From the NCBI GenBank assembly GCA_030041335.1, contig JASHOB010000070.1, positions 1 through 55,284 on the forward strand: a stretch of 55,284 bases of DNA. Reading direction: 5' to 3'. How positions within the stretch are numbered: position 1 is the first letter of the stretch; each line of letters opens with the position of its first letter. The translations under genes were made by a program, and so were the position numbers. The notes under the pieces were generated by a model that was not told where the DNA came from, searched no databases, and worked only from the letters and a program-made list of their open reading frames with translations. The stretch is from Alphaproteobacteria bacterium (lineage in GTDB: Bacteria; Pseudomonadota; Alphaproteobacteria; ATCC43930; CGMCC-115725). Shown piece by piece: positions 43,265 through 52,395 of the stretch.

Positions 43265-43665
43265 TTCACGTCGGCCAGGAGCTGCGAGGCGACGTTGATA
43301 TATTTGCGGCCGGCTTCCTGGGCGCCGCGGACGGCATTGGCCAGTGTTTCGGTCTGGCGCAGCCCGGCGAGCTTGATCAGCATCGGCAGGTTGACGCCGG
43401 CAATCACCTCGATCTTGCCCTTGTCCATGATCGAAATGGCGAGGTTGGAGGGGGTGCCGCCGAACATATCGGTCAGCAGCACGACGCCGCTGCCGTCATC
43501 GACCTCCGCCACCGCCGCCAAGATATCGTGGCGGCGCTTTTCCATGTCGTCCTCGGGGCCGATGCAGACGGCAGCGATCGAGCTTTGTCCGCCGACCACA
43601 TGCTCCAGCGCCGCAATGAATTCGGCAGCAAGCCGGCCATGCGTGACAAGAACCATTCCGATCAT
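43261..43665 (-). CDS. PTS EIIA component, mannose family
   Basis: 134 residues from ATG 43665, with AAGGGG 7 nt upstream; a TTG two codons earlier lies too close to the Shine-Dalgarno. The phospho-histidine is His9 in VLVTHGRLAAEF; LTDMFGGTPSNLA is the second family motif. No EIIB, EIIC or EIID is found in the window, so this is a regulatory EIIA. It is 2 bp downstream of rapZ and overlaps HPr. Confidence 0.95.
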   Translation of the reverse strand: MIGMVLVTHGRLAAEFIAALEHVVGGQSSIAAVCIGPEDDMEKRRHDILAAVAEVDDGSGVVLLTDMFGGTPSNLAISIMDKGKIEVIAGVNLPMLIKLAGLRQTETLANAVRGAQEAGRKYINVASQLLADVK

Positions 43666-43667
43666 GT

Positions 43668-44576
43668 TCAACCCCTTAAAGCGAACGACCTGCCGCCGCG
43701 TTCCAGGTCGCGGTGGTCAACGGCAACGCGAAACCCGAGTTCGGCCAGTCTGGCCGCGAGCCGCGCCGCAACGTAGGGCGCGCGGTGGCGACCGCCGGTG
43801 CAGCCGATGGCGATGGTGAAATAACTCTTACCCTCGCTCTCATAGCGCGGCAGCAAAGGCCCGAGCCAGGCGCATAAGCCGTTAAAAAAGCCGGCGAAAT
43901 CAGGATCGGCCTCGATCGCCGCCGCGACCTCCGGGTCGAGGCCGGTAAGCGGCGCGAGCGCCGTAACGTAATGGGGATTGCGCAGGAAACGGACGTCGAG
44001 AACCAGATCGGCATCGCGGGGCAAGCCATGGCGGTAGGAAAACGAAGTTACGAAGATGGCGATGCCCGGGGCGGAATCAATGGCGAAATGACCACGGAGC
44101 AATCGTTTCAAATCGCCGGGGCTGAGCGCGGTGGTGTCGATAGCGAGATCGGCGCGCGCACGCAAGGGTTTGGCCAGCCGCCGCTCCAGCGCGATACCGT
44201 CCGCGAGCTGCCGGTCGCCGGCCGCCGGGTGACGGTGCCGGGTCTCGGTATAACGCCGGATCAGTCGATCGTCGTCGCAATCGAGAAACACCAGCGTCAG
44301 CCGATCCTTGGTCTCGGGATCGAGCCGGTCAAGCGCGGCGATGGCGGCTTCGACGCCGAAATCGCGGTCGAGCGGCGAAATGCCAAGCGCCACGGGGCGG
44401 CCTGAGGGCGTTGAACCAAGGAGCGCCGGCAACAGTGACAGGGGCAGTTGGTCCGCGGTGTCGTAGCCCAAATCTTCGAGCGCTTTGAGGGCGGTCGAGC
44501 GCCCGGCGCCCGACAGGCCCGTCACGACCACCAAGCGCGGTGGCGGGAGCGTCAGCGCTTCACCGGTCGCCGACAT
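43668..44576 (-). CDS. rapZ: RNase adapter RapZ/YvcJ family
   Basis: 302 residues. The P-loop is VVTGLSGAGRS (19-27) with Arg in place of the usual Lys, a feature often seen in alphaproteobacterial members. Later blocks FVTSFSYRHGLPRDADLVLDV(R) (first 20 residues) and IGCTGGRHRAPYV are the RapZ hallmark. RapZ binds nucleotides/GlcN6P and, in Escherichia coli, tunes glmS via sRNA decay. It overlaps hprK by 17 bp and precedes EIIA, the standard alphaproteobacterial order. Confidence 0.94.
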   Translation of the reverse strand: MSATGEALTLPPPRLVVVTGLSGAGRSTALKALEDLGYDTADQLPLSLLPALLGSTPSGRPVALGISPLDRDFGVEAAIAALDRLDPETKDRLTLVFLDCDDDRLIRRYTETRHRHPAAGDRQLADGIALERRLAKPLRARADLAIDTTALSPGDLKRLLRGHFAIDSAPGIAIFVTSFSYRHGLPRDADLVLDVRFLRNPHYVTALAPLTGLDPEVAAAIEADPDFAGFFNGLCAWLGPLLPRYESEGKSYFTIAIGCTGGRHRAPYVAARLAARLAELGFRVAVDHRDLERGGRSFALRG

Positions 44577-45000
44577 GGGCGATGACCGGGGAAACGGCCC
44601 CGAGTGCCGCGCGCAGCTTGGCTGGCGCCGAGGCCTCGAACGGTGCCAGCAAGAGCCGCGGAATGTCGCAGCTGAAAAAACGGCAAACGAGTGGCTCCGG
44701 CAGCCGCTCGATTGCTTCGGGCGGCACCAGATCGACCACTAGCCGTAATGGCGCCGAGGCTTGCTGCGCTACTCTTACGATACCGAGGCCGCGAATCTCC
44801 ATCTGGCCGGCGATGCTGGCGGGGGCGGAAAGGCGCACCCCTCCGCCGATATCCCACAATTCGGTCTGATCGTCGGCGATCAGGCGGGCGCCGCCCTCGA
44901 TCAGTCGCAACGCCAGATCGGATTTGCCGCTGCCAGAGGGCCCGCGCAACAAAACACCTTCCTCCCCCAGGGCAATGGCGGTGCCGTGAATGCGGATCAT
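44560..45000 (-). CDS. hprK: Short HPr kinase/phosphorylase
   Basis: 146 residues, containing only the catalytic C-terminal domain; the N-terminal domain of the Gram-positive enzyme is absent, as in other alphaproteobacteria. IHGTAIAL has the catalytic His5, GPSGSGKSD the Walker A (20-27), LIADDQ the acidic residues, and MEIRGLGIV the signature. It phosphorylates HPr at Ser56. It follows chvG and is followed by rapZ, with which it overlaps. Confidence 0.94.
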   Translation of the reverse strand: MIRIHGTAIALGEEGVLLRGPSGSGKSDLALRLIEGGARLIADDQTELWDIGGGVRLSAPASIAGQMEIRGLGIVRVAQQASAPLRLVVDLVPPEAIERLPEPLVCRFFSCDIPRLLLAPFEASAPAKLRAALGAVSPVIAHVGDR

Positions 45001-45048
45001 GAGGCGCTGTGGTGCGCCGCCACCGGGCCAAAGTCAATGGCGGCAGAC

Positions 45049-46761
45049 TTAAGCGGCGGGCAACCGGATGATAAACCGCGCGCCAAGGACCTTGCCGCTG
45101 CGGTCGGTCCGGTTTTCGGCGCGAATCGTGCCGTGGTGGCTTTCCACGATCTGCTTCGAGATCGAGAGGCCAAGCCCGGAATGGGTTCCGAATTTCTCGC
45201 CTTCCGGGCGCTCGGAATAGAATCGGCCAAAGATCGCGTCGAGCTTGCCCTCCGGAATACCCGGCCCATCGTCCTCGATGCTGACCACGACATAGCCCGA
45301 TTGGCGCAAGGCAACGATGCGGATCGTGCTGTCGGGCGGGCTAAAGGACAGGGCGTTGGTGATGATGTTGCGGAACACCTGCACCAGCCGGTCCTCGTGG
45401 CCCCAGACCGCGAGTTCCGCGGCAGCGGTGTTGCGCGGGCTCGAACGGACCAGTTCGAGGCGCGGCATCTTCTTGTCCAGGCTCGTGGCCTGATGGACCT
45501 CGACCACCGCTTCGAGCACGCGCCCGATCGAGACTTTTTCCATCGAATCGCGGCTGAGCTCGGCATCGAGCCGCGACGCGTCGGAAATATCGTTGATCAG
45601 CCGCGTCAGCCGCTCGATATCGTCGAGCACCATGAGCAGCAATTGCTGACGCTTTTGCGGATCCGTCATGCGCACCGCGGTCTCGATCGCGCTCCTGACC
45701 GAGCTCAGCGGATTTTTGATTTCATGCGCCACGTCGGCCGCGAAGCGCTCGGTGGCGTCCATGCGCTGCCACAGCGCGCCTGTCATGTCACGGAGCGCTC
45801 TTGCAAGGTCGCCGATCTCGTCATGGCGCTTGGTGAAGGCCGGGATCGGTTCGTGCCGGCCATGGCCGCGCCGGATCCGCTCCGCGGCGTCGGCGAGACG
45901 CCGCAGGGGCCGGGCGATGGTCTGCGCCAGGTAGAGGGACAACAAGACGGTAATGACGAACGCGATCGCGAATGCCTCGAGGATGGTGAACCGGACGCCG
46001 CGCACCGCCTGCTCGACCTCGCCGTTGTCCGCGGTGAGCAACAGGGCGCCCAGCACTTTGCGATAATGCTGGATCGGCACGGCGACGGACAATATCAAGC
46101 CGCCATCGGCGCGGCGCCTGACGGCGTCGGCAATATCGCCATTGATGGCGAGCCGCACCTCGGGGTAGTTGCCGGGGCTTTCGACCGGCAGGCTCGATTC
46201 GTTGGGGTAGGGTGTCGGCAGGATCTCGGCGAGGAACTCATTGACCTGGTTGAAGGTGCGTTCGATCACACCGCCTTCATCGGGCGGCGGCAGCTCGCTG
46301 ACCTGAACGCCGCCGTAGCTCGACAGCGCCCGCGTATCGACCAGCATCCGGCCTTCGGTATCGAACACGCGCGCGCGGCGCTTGGTCGGTTCGACCAGAC
46401 GCCGCGTCATCTGGTTCACGAGCTCCGGCGCCAATTCTTCGTTGCCGCCGGACGCTTCGGTCACCGCGCCCTCGCCGAGGGCCGCCGCAAACAGCTGGGC
46501 GCGGGTCTTTAGGGCCGCGATCTCGGTTTCGACCAGGCTTTGCTGATAACCGCCGAGCTGGAACAGGGCGATGCCGAGCACGATCAGTGCAATGACATTG
46601 ACGCCGAGGATTCGTTTGGTGAGCGGAGAGACACCGGTGGGACGCCGCAAGGCATCCCGATATTCGACCGCCTCGTCCGCGATCTCGACGAAGCGCGGCT
46701 CGGCGGCATGATCCGTCGCGGTGGCGGTATTATCCGTCGCGGTAGCGATATCCGACGCCAT
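45049..46761 (-). CDS. chvG: Sensor histidine kinase ChvG (ExoS-like)
   Basis: 570 residues. TM1 (about 50-70), a periplasmic stimulus-sensing domain (about 75-260), TM2, a HAMP domain ([20 protein letters not shown]) and the kinase core with H-box [20 protein letters not shown] follow. ChvG senses acidity or envelope stress in rhizobia and Agrobacterium. Its ATG lies inside chvI, a 32-bp overlap. The first 20 residues have the repeat (D/N)-x-ATATD, produced by a 21-bp DNA repeat. Confidence 0.94.
   Translation of the reverse strand: MASDIATATDNTATATDHAAEPRFVEIADEAVEYRDALRRPTGVSPLTKRILGVNVIALIVLGIALFQLGGYQQSLVETEIAALKTRAQLFAAALGEGAVTEASGGNEELAPELVNQMTRRLVEPTKRRARVFDTEGRMLVDTRALSSYGGVQVSELPPPDEGGVIERTFNQVNEFLAEILPTPYPNESSLPVESPGNYPEVRLAINGDIADAVRRRADGGLILSVAVPIQHYRKVLGALLLTADNGEVEQAVRGVRFTILEAFAIAFVITVLLSLYLAQTIARPLRRLADAAERIRRGHGRHEPIPAFTKRHDEIGDLARALRDMTGALWQRMDATERFAADVAHEIKNPLSSVRSAIETAVRMTDPQKRQQLLLMVLDDIERLTRLINDISDASRLDAELSRDSMEKVSIGRVLEAVVEVHQATSLDKKMPRLELVRSSPRNTAAAELAVWGHEDRLVQVFRNIITNALSFSPPDSTIRIVALRQSGYVVVSIEDDGPGIPEGKLDAIFGRFYSERPEGEKFGTHSGLGLSISKQIVESHHGTIRAENRTDRSGKVLGARFIIRLPAA
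46711..46752. repeat. 21-bp tandem duplication at chvI/chvG overlap
   Basis: Two adjacent 21-bp copies (46711-46731 and 46732-46752) share ATCCGTCGCGGT and differ at a few later bases. One copy is the last seven codons of chvI; the other lies beyond its stop. In the chvG frame they encode two copies of a seven-residue unit ending ATATD. Confidence 0.85.
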
Positions 46762-47422
46762 ACAACGTTTCGATCTGCGCGAAATCCGGGTCGATCATCT
46801 TGAACTTCTTGCGCAGCCGCTTGATGTGGCTGTCGATAGTCCTGTCGTCGACATAGATATGCTCGCCGTAGGCGCCGTCCATTAATTGGTCGCGGCTTTT
46901 GACGTGACCAGGCCGCAGCGCCAGCGACTTTAGGATAAGGAACTCGGTTACGGTTAAATCGACATTCTGGCCCTTCCACCCGCATTGATGGCGGCCCGGA
47001 TCCAGTGTCAGGTCGCCGCGCTGGATCACCGGCTCGGCATCGCTGCTCTCATGCTGCAGCTCGCCGCGACGGAGCAGCGCCCGGATGCGCTCGACCAGAA
47101 GGCGCTGCGAGAACGGCTTGCGGATGTAATCGTCCGCGCCCATGCGCAAGCCCAGCACCTCGTCCACCTCGTCATCCTTCGAGGTCAGGAAGATGACCGG
47201 CATGGCACTCTGCTTGCGCAGTTGCGCGAGCAGCTCCATGCCGTCCATGCGCGGCATTTTGATGTCGAGAATGGCGAGATCGGCAGGCCGTTGCGTCAGG
47301 TTTTTGAGCGCTTCCGCGCCGTCGGAATAGGCCCGGACCTGAAACCCCTCGGCCTCAAGTGCCATCGTCACCGAGGTCAGGATGTTACGGTCATCATCGA
47401 CAATTGCAATCGAATTGGCCAA
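46730..47422 (-). CDS. chvI: Response regulator ChvI
   Basis: 230 residues. The OmpR-type receiver has the phospho-Asp53 in [13 protein letters not shown]; the winged-helix output ends [25 protein letters not shown] (first 20: [20 protein letters not shown]). The family resemblance to ChvI/ExoR-pathway regulators is strong throughout. It should be the transcription factor for chvG signalling. It heads the minus-strand cluster; the divergent HugZ-like gene and pckA lie on the other side. Confidence 0.96.
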   Translation of the reverse strand: MANSIAIVDDDRNILTSVTMALEAEGFQVRAYSDGAEALKNLTQRPADLAILDIKMPRMDGMELLAQLRKQSAMPVIFLTSKDDEVDEVLGLRMGADDYIRKPFSQRLLVERIRALLRRGELQHESSDAEPVIQRGDLTLDPGRHQCGWKGQNVDLTVTEFLILKSLALRPGHVKSRDQLMDGAYGEHIYVDDRTIDSHIKRLRKKFKMIDPDFAQIETLYGVGYRYRDG

Positions 47423-47581
47423 GCCTCGCTCCCCTTGCCCCTCACTGATCTTGACCCGCCCTTATAGTATGAAAGAGGAACCCGGCGAACCCGGGGCGGT
47501 TCCCGCTGTTGACTTCACATTGTGGCAAGATCGGACCATGACAATAGATTTGCGTCAATCCATTCCTATGACGGCACGACC

Positions 47582-48034
47582 ATGACCGTCCCCGCCGAAA
47601 TCCTGGCGGACGCCCGGGCGCTTGCTGCTGGCGACCGCGGGGCGCTCGCAACCCTGGACCGCCAAGGCTGGCCTTACGTCTCCCTCGTGCTGGTGGCGCA
47701 GGACGAGCGCGGCCTGCCACTGCTGCTGCTTTCCGATTTGGCGGAACACACCAAGAATATCCGGCATGACAGCCGCGTTTCCCTGCTATTCGACGGCACC
47801 GTCGGATTGACGGAGCCGTTGGCAGGCCCGCGGTTGACCCTAATGGGGCGGGTCGAGCGGGCGCCCGAACCGGAGGCACTCGAGCGCTATCTTGGGCGCC
47901 ATCCTTCCGCTCAGTCCTGGGCGGCGATGCGCGACTTCCAGCTCTACCGGCTAAGGCCCAATGGCGCGCATCTGGTCGCGGGATTCGGTCGCATTGCCTG
48001 GATTGATGCGAGCACGCTATGGTCTCTCCGTTGA
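47582..48034 (+). CDS. HugZ/pyridoxamine 5'-phosphate oxidase-like split-barrel protein
   Basis: 150 residues from ATG 47582 (a GTG at 47522 would extend it by 20). GALATLDRQGWPYVSLVLVA and LPLLLLSDLAEHTKNIRHD are the split-barrel FMN/heme region; RLTLMGRVER and FQLYRLRPNGAHLVAGFG follow. The C-terminal DUF2470-like domain of full HugZ is absent. The ligand may be FMN, F420 or heme; the specific role is unknown. It lies between divergent chvI and pckA. Confidence 0.82.
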   Translation: MTVPAEILADARALAAGDRGALATLDRQGWPYVSLVLVAQDERGLPLLLLSDLAEHTKNIRHDSRVSLLFDGTVGLTEPLAGPRLTLMGRVERAPEPEALERYLGRHPSAQSWAAMRDFQLYRLRPNGAHLVAGFGRIAWIDASTLWSLR

Positions 48035-48094
48035 TTAACCGGCCCTTCCTGCCCTTGACTTCGCGGGCGGGAGGCGTCAATCGGATGCGACTGG

Positions 48095-48116
48095 ATGCTG
48101 AATTTAAATTTAGCAT
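48095..48116. promoter_or_regulatory. 22-bp AT-rich palindrome upstream of pckA
   Basis: ATGCTGAATTT (48095-48105) and AAATTTAGCAT (48106-48116) are reverse complements except for one pair (48100/48111). This AT-rich dyad in GC-rich sequence, 34 bp before the preferred pckA start, is a candidate operator for a dimeric regulator. Confidence 0.55.
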
Positions 48117-48149
48117 GTTATGTTATTAAATGAAAAGAAAGGGGACGCC

Positions 48150-49769
48150 TTGACGAACGCAACCCAGGCCGTGGTGGGTACGGCCAGCGATTACGGGCTC
48201 GACAAGGAGGGCGTTCATCGCGCCGCCGCGCAATATTGGAATCTGACGGCGCCGGTGCTCTACGAGCACGCGATCCGCCGGCACGAAGGTGAAATCGCCG
48301 CTGGCGGCGCCTTCGTCGCCCGCACCGGCAGATTTACCGGCCGGACGCCGCGCGACAAGTATTTTGTGGAAGAAGCATCGAGCAAACACGACATCTGGTG
48401 GGGCGGCTTCAACAAACCGGTGAGCGAAACGGTGTTCGAGCGCATGCTCGAGCGCGTGCGCGCCTATTTCCAAGGCAAGGAATTGTTTGTCCAGGATTTG
48501 TATGGCGGCGCCGATCCGGTCTATCGGCTTAACGTGCGGATCGTGACCGACAGCGCCTGGCATTCGCTTTTCGTTCGCAACATGTTCATCCGGCCGACGC
48601 TCGAGGCGTTGCCGACCTTTGTGCCCGACTTCACGATCTTGCATGCGCCCCAATTCTTCGGCGACGCGGCGGCCGACGGCACCGCGTCCGACACCTTCAT
48701 CTTTGTCAATTTCGGCCGCCGGCTGGTGCTCATCGGCGGCACCGGCTACGCCGGCGAAATCAAGAAATGCGTATTCGGGTATCTCAACTTCATGCTGCCG
48801 GCCAAGGGCGTGCTGCCAATGCATTGCTCGGTCAATGTCGGCCCGCACGGCGACAGCGCCGTGTTCTTCGGCCTTTCCGGCACCGGCAAGACGACGCTTT
48901 CCGCCGACGGCTCGCGCACCCTGATCGGCGACGACGAGCATGGCTGGAGCGATCGCGGCCTGTTTAATTTCGAGGGCGGCTGTTACGCCAAGGCGATCAA
49001 TCTCTCCGCCATCCACGAACCCGAGATTTATGCCGCGACGCATCGCTTCGGCACGGTGCTCGAGAATGTCGTGCTCGATCCGCTGACCCGAGTGCCCCGG
49101 CTCGCCGACGCCAGTCTGACGGAGAACACGCGAGCCTGTTATCCGCTCGAGTTCATCCCCAACGCCGACGTCAATGGCCTGGCGCCGCAGCCTGACAACG
49201 TCATCATGCTGACGGCCGACGCATTCGGCGTGTTGCCGCCGATCGCGCGCATGTCGCCCGAGCAGGCCATGTACCATTTCTTGTCGGGCTATACCGCCCA
49301 GGTCGCCGGCACCGAGCTCGGCGTCACCGAGCCCAGAGCAACCTTCTCGACCTGTTTTGGCGCGCCTTTCATGCCGCGTCATCCCTCGGTCTACGCCAAG
49401 ATGCTGGGCGAGCGGATCGAAAGGACCGGCGCCTCTTGCTGGCTGGTCAACACCGGCTGGTCCGGTGGCGCCTACGGCGTCGGCAGTCGCATGAAGATCG
49501 CCCACACCCGCGCCTTGGTCCGGGCCGCGCTTGCCGGCAAGCTCAAGGATGTGCCAGCGCGACGGGAGCCGTTCTTCGGCCTGATGGTTCCGGAAAGCTG
49601 TCCCGAAGTACCAGCCGACGTGCTGCTGGCGCGCAACACCTGGTCGGACAAGGGTGCCTACGATCAGACGGCGCGCGACCTCACCAAGCGCTTCGAAACC
49701 AACTTCAAAAAGTTCGAGGATTATGTCGGCCCCGAGGTGAAAAAGGCGGCGATTTACGCCGTGGCCTAG
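48150..49769 (+). CDS. pckA: Phosphoenolpyruvate carboxykinase (ATP)
   Basis: 539 residues from TTG 48150, chosen because AAAGGGG sits 5 nt upstream; ATG 48120 would add 10 residues but has no Shine-Dalgarno and overlaps the presumed promoter. Kinase-1a P-loop GLSGTGKT (241-248), GGTGYAGEIKK and TARFTGRSP-like ARTGRFTGRTPRDKY are the PEPCK-ATP marks; the substrate-binding Arg-rich motif is intact. It converts oxaloacetate and ATP to PEP in gluconeogenesis. A 22-bp palindrome lies upstream. Adjacency to chvI and the PTS cluster suggests regulation by carbon/stress state. Confidence 0.95.
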   Translation: MTNATQAVVGTASDYGLDKEGVHRAAAQYWNLTAPVLYEHAIRRHEGEIAAGGAFVARTGRFTGRTPRDKYFVEEASSKHDIWWGGFNKPVSETVFERMLERVRAYFQGKELFVQDLYGGADPVYRLNVRIVTDSAWHSLFVRNMFIRPTLEALPTFVPDFTILHAPQFFGDAAADGTASDTFIFVNFGRRLVLIGGTGYAGEIKKCVFGYLNFMLPAKGVLPMHCSVNVGPHGDSAVFFGLSGTGKTTLSADGSRTLIGDDEHGWSDRGLFNFEGGCYAKAINLSAIHEPEIYAATHRFGTVLENVVLDPLTRVPRLADASLTENTRACYPLEFIPNADVNGLAPQPDNVIMLTADAFGVLPPIARMSPEQAMYHFLSGYTAQVAGTELGVTEPRATFSTCFGAPFMPRHPSVYAKMLGERIERTGASCWLVNTGWSGGAYGVGSRMKIAHTRALVRAALAGKLKDVPARREPFFGLMVPESCPEVPADVLLARNTWSDKGAYDQTARDLTKRFETNFKKFEDYVGPEVKKAAIYAVA

Positions 49770-49899
49770 GGCCTCGGACACTTCCGCCGGCCTCGCCACG
49801 AGAGCCGGCCACCGCTGTCTCGCCGAAAGCCCCGGGCGCGGTGCTGCGCCGTGCCAGTCGACCTCAATGGCCGCCCATGCGGCGCAAGAGAAGTAAAGG

Positions 49900-50901
49900 T
49901 CAGGCGACCTTTACCACCAGCTTGCCGAAGTTCTTGCCCTGAAGCAGGCCGAAGAAGGCTTCGGGTGCCCGCTCGAGCCCCTCGACCACGTCCTCGCGGT
50001 ATTTGATCTTGCCCTCGTGGTACCAGGCCGCGAGCTCGGCATGGGCGTTCGGGTATTTGGGCGCAAGATCGGTGACAATGAAGCCACGCACGGTCATCCG
50101 TTTTGTCAGCACCGAACGCAGATCGGGGCCGGGTAGCGGATTGGGATCGTTGTAGGCCGCGATCATCCCGCACACCGGGACGCGCGCGAAATTGTTGAGG
50201 AGTGGCCATACCGCCTGCTGCGTCGCGCCGCCGACATTCTCGAAATAGACGTCGACCCCCTTGGGACAGGCGGCGGCGAGGCGCTCCCTGAGATTGTCGC
50301 CGCGATGATCGACACAAGCATCGAAGCCGAGCGTCGCCACGACATAGCGGCACTTTTCCGGGCCCCCGGCGACGCCGACGGCGCGGCAGCCTCTGATCCT
50401 GGCCAGCTGTCCGACCACGGAGCCGACCGCACCCGACGCCGCCGACACGACCACGGTCTCGCCCTGCTTCGGCTGGCCGATCTCGGTGAGGCCGGCATAG
50501 GCCGTCATGCCGGGCATGCCGAGCAAGCCCAGCGCCAGCGACGGCGGCTTCACGACCTCGATGTCGAGCTTCTGGAGATTGCCGCCGTTCGCCACGGCAT
50601 ACTCCTGCCAGCCGTTGTCGCTCAAGACGATGTCGCCGGTGGCGAAGCGCGGATGGCGCGACACCGCAACTTCGGCCACGGTACGCCCGACCATCGGCTT
50701 GCCGATTTCCGCCGGTGCCGCATAGGACGGGCCGGCGTTCATGCGCCCGCGCATGTAAGGATCGAGCGAGAGAAAAAGCGTGCGCAGCAGCACCTCGCCG
50801 TCCCCGGGCTCCGACGCCGGGGTGCGCACCATTTCAAAATTCTCTGCGCTCGGTGTCCCGGTCGGCCGGCTTTTCAATAGGATCTGTCGATTGGTCGGCA
50901 T
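49900..50901 (-). CDS. NADP-dependent oxidoreductase, MDR superfamily (leukotriene-B4-dehydrogenase-like)
   Basis: 333 residues from ATG 50901 with AGGAGA upstream; the frame's upstream extension is shadow. The zinc-less MDR build shows PYMRGRMN, LGLLGMPGMTAYAGL, NADP loop VVVSAASGAVGSVVGQLA and ENVGG. Homologues (CurA, PTGR) reduce enones. Substrate unknown. Divergent from the SDR gene. Confidence 0.9.
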   Translation of the reverse strand: MPTNRQILLKSRPTGTPSAENFEMVRTPASEPGDGEVLLRTLFLSLDPYMRGRMNAGPSYAAPAEIGKPMVGRTVAEVAVSRHPRFATGDIVLSDNGWQEYAVANGGNLQKLDIEVVKPPSLALGLLGMPGMTAYAGLTEIGQPKQGETVVVSAASGAVGSVVGQLARIRGCRAVGVAGGPEKCRYVVATLGFDACVDHRGDNLRERLAAACPKGVDVYFENVGGATQQAVWPLLNNFARVPVCGMIAAYNDPNPLPGPDLRSVLTKRMTVRGFIVTDLAPKYPNAHAELAAWYHEGKIKYREDVVEGLERAPEAFFGLLQGKNFGKLVVKVA

Positions 50902-50973
50902 CGCCGTCTCCTGCTCGATTGGAGCCGGTATCCGTGCCACTATTGTCCGCTCGGCGCAACGAGGGAGGTCAAC

Positions 50974-51744
50974 ATGGCGGCGCTCATCCGTAGCGATTTT
51001 TCCGGCAAGAATGCGCTGGTGATCGGCGCCACCACCGGGATCGGGCGCGCCACGGCGCTGGCCTTTGCCGACGCCGGCGCCAATGTCGCGATCGCCGGCC
51101 TCGGACCGGAGCAGGGGCGCGAGGTCGAGGCCGAAATCAAGAAGCGCGGCCGCGACGCCATCTTTCTCGAAACCGACGTGCGCGAAGAGTCGGAGGTCGC
51201 ACGCATCGTGTCGAGCGCGATTGCGCGGTTCGATCGGATTCACGCGGCCATCAACAATGCCGGTACCGAAGGCCGCTTTGCGCCGCTCATCGAACTCTCG
51301 GGAGATGATTTCGACCGCATCGTCACCACCAATTTGCGCGGCGTGTTCTTCGGCATGAAATACGAGATTCCGCACCTGGCGGCCAAGGGCGGCGGCGCGA
51401 TCGTCAACACTTCGTCGATCGCCGGCGTCAAGGGCATGGCCAATATCTCGGTCTATTCGGCGTCGAAGCACGGCATCGTCGGCCTCACCAAGTCGGCGGC
51501 GCTCGAAGTGTCGCGCAAGAATATCCGCATCAATGCGGTGGCCCCGGGCGCGGTCGAGACGGGTTTGCTCCGCCGCATGGTCGACGGCCATGTGCCGGTC
51601 TCGGCGATTGCCGAGGCCAATCCGATGGGCCGCATCTCGAAGCCCGACGAGATTGCGAGCGCGATCTTATGGCTGGCCTCGGACGCCGCCTCCTATGTCA
51701 ACGGTCATGTGCTTGTTGTCGACGGCGGCGGCCTGGCGGGATAG
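50974..51744 (+). CDS. Short-chain dehydrogenase/reductase
   Basis: 256 residues. Classical SDR marks are GATTGIGRA, NNAG, the active-site Ser in NTSSIAG, YSASK and the C-terminal VVDGGG. Likely NAD(P)-dependent; the second-strand NAD/NADP specificity residue is not clear. Substrate unknown. It begins 72 bp from the divergent MDR gene and precedes the convergent SnoaL-like gene. Confidence 0.93.
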   Translation: MAALIRSDFSGKNALVIGATTGIGRATALAFADAGANVAIAGLGPEQGREVEAEIKKRGRDAIFLETDVREESEVARIVSSAIARFDRIHAAINNAGTEGRFAPLIELSGDDFDRIVTTNLRGVFFGMKYEIPHLAAKGGGAIVNTSSIAGVKGMANISVYSASKHGIVGLTKSAALEVSRKNIRINAVAPGAVETGLLRRMVDGHVPVSAIAEANPMGRISKPDEIASAILWLASDAASYVNGHVLVVDGGGLAG

Positions 51745-51766
51745 GCAGTCGCTCGTCGCGCTTCTC

Positions 51767-52171
51767 TTATTTCCACTCCCGTTCCGGCGGCGCCTTGCCG
51801 AGCGCATCCCAGGTCGCTTGCGCCTTGGCCGTGTCCATATACTCCTTGAGGTGGGCGATTTTCCCGTTCTTGAACTCGAACAGGAAGTGATACTCGTTGT
51901 CGTAGCGCACGCCCTTTTGCATGTTGGCGCCGCCGGTGACCTCGACCGCCACCTTGTCGCCTTCGGCGACCGCACCCGTCACCTTGAGCGTCATGTCGCC
52001 GACCACGAGGCTGCGGAACTCGCGAACCACTTTGGCGAAATCGCCGACCGAGCTGGTGCGGCCCATCACCGAGACTTTGCCGTCGGCCGCGAACTTGCCG
52101 AAAGCCGCATCGAAATCGCCCTTCTCCAAGAGCCGCAAATAATCGAGCGCCAACGCCTTGGTGTCCGCCAT
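51767..52171 (-). CDS. SnoaL-like/NTF2-fold protein
   Basis: 134 residues. ALDYLRLLEKGDFDAAFGKF at the N-terminus and YHFLFEFKNGKIAHLKEYMDT at the C-terminus (first 20: YHFLFEFKNGKIAHLKEYMD) give the SnoaL/NTF2 cone fold. GAGGAGAC precedes the ATG. Ligand-binding or small catalytic role; nothing more can be inferred. Confidence 0.88.
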   Translation of the reverse strand: MADTKALALDYLRLLEKGDFDAAFGKFAADGKVSVMGRTSSVGDFAKVVREFRSLVVGDMTLKVTGAVAEGDKVAVEVTGGANMQKGVRYDNEYHFLFEFKNGKIAHLKEYMDTAKAQATWDALGKAPPEREWK

Positions 52172-52395
52172 TACCGTCTCCTCGCAGGTTTTGGGGCCGT
52201 TCGGAGAAAATTATCATGGCGGCGCGGCCGCGCCAATTTATCGCCGCAGCGACATGGTTGGCATGGTCGCACCTCGATCGCCGCCGGTGCCGGCGTGTCC
52301 GCAGAGGCAGCGCAAAATCGCAATGACAAAGGCGCAGAATTGACCTCTATCTTTGTGCCGAAAAGAGCGGAAGCTAACCCGCGAGGAGGACCATC

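Noticed and set aside
48126-49799. Minus-strand 557-codon frame opposite pckA
   Set aside because: Shadow of pckA with no domain or ribosome-binding site.
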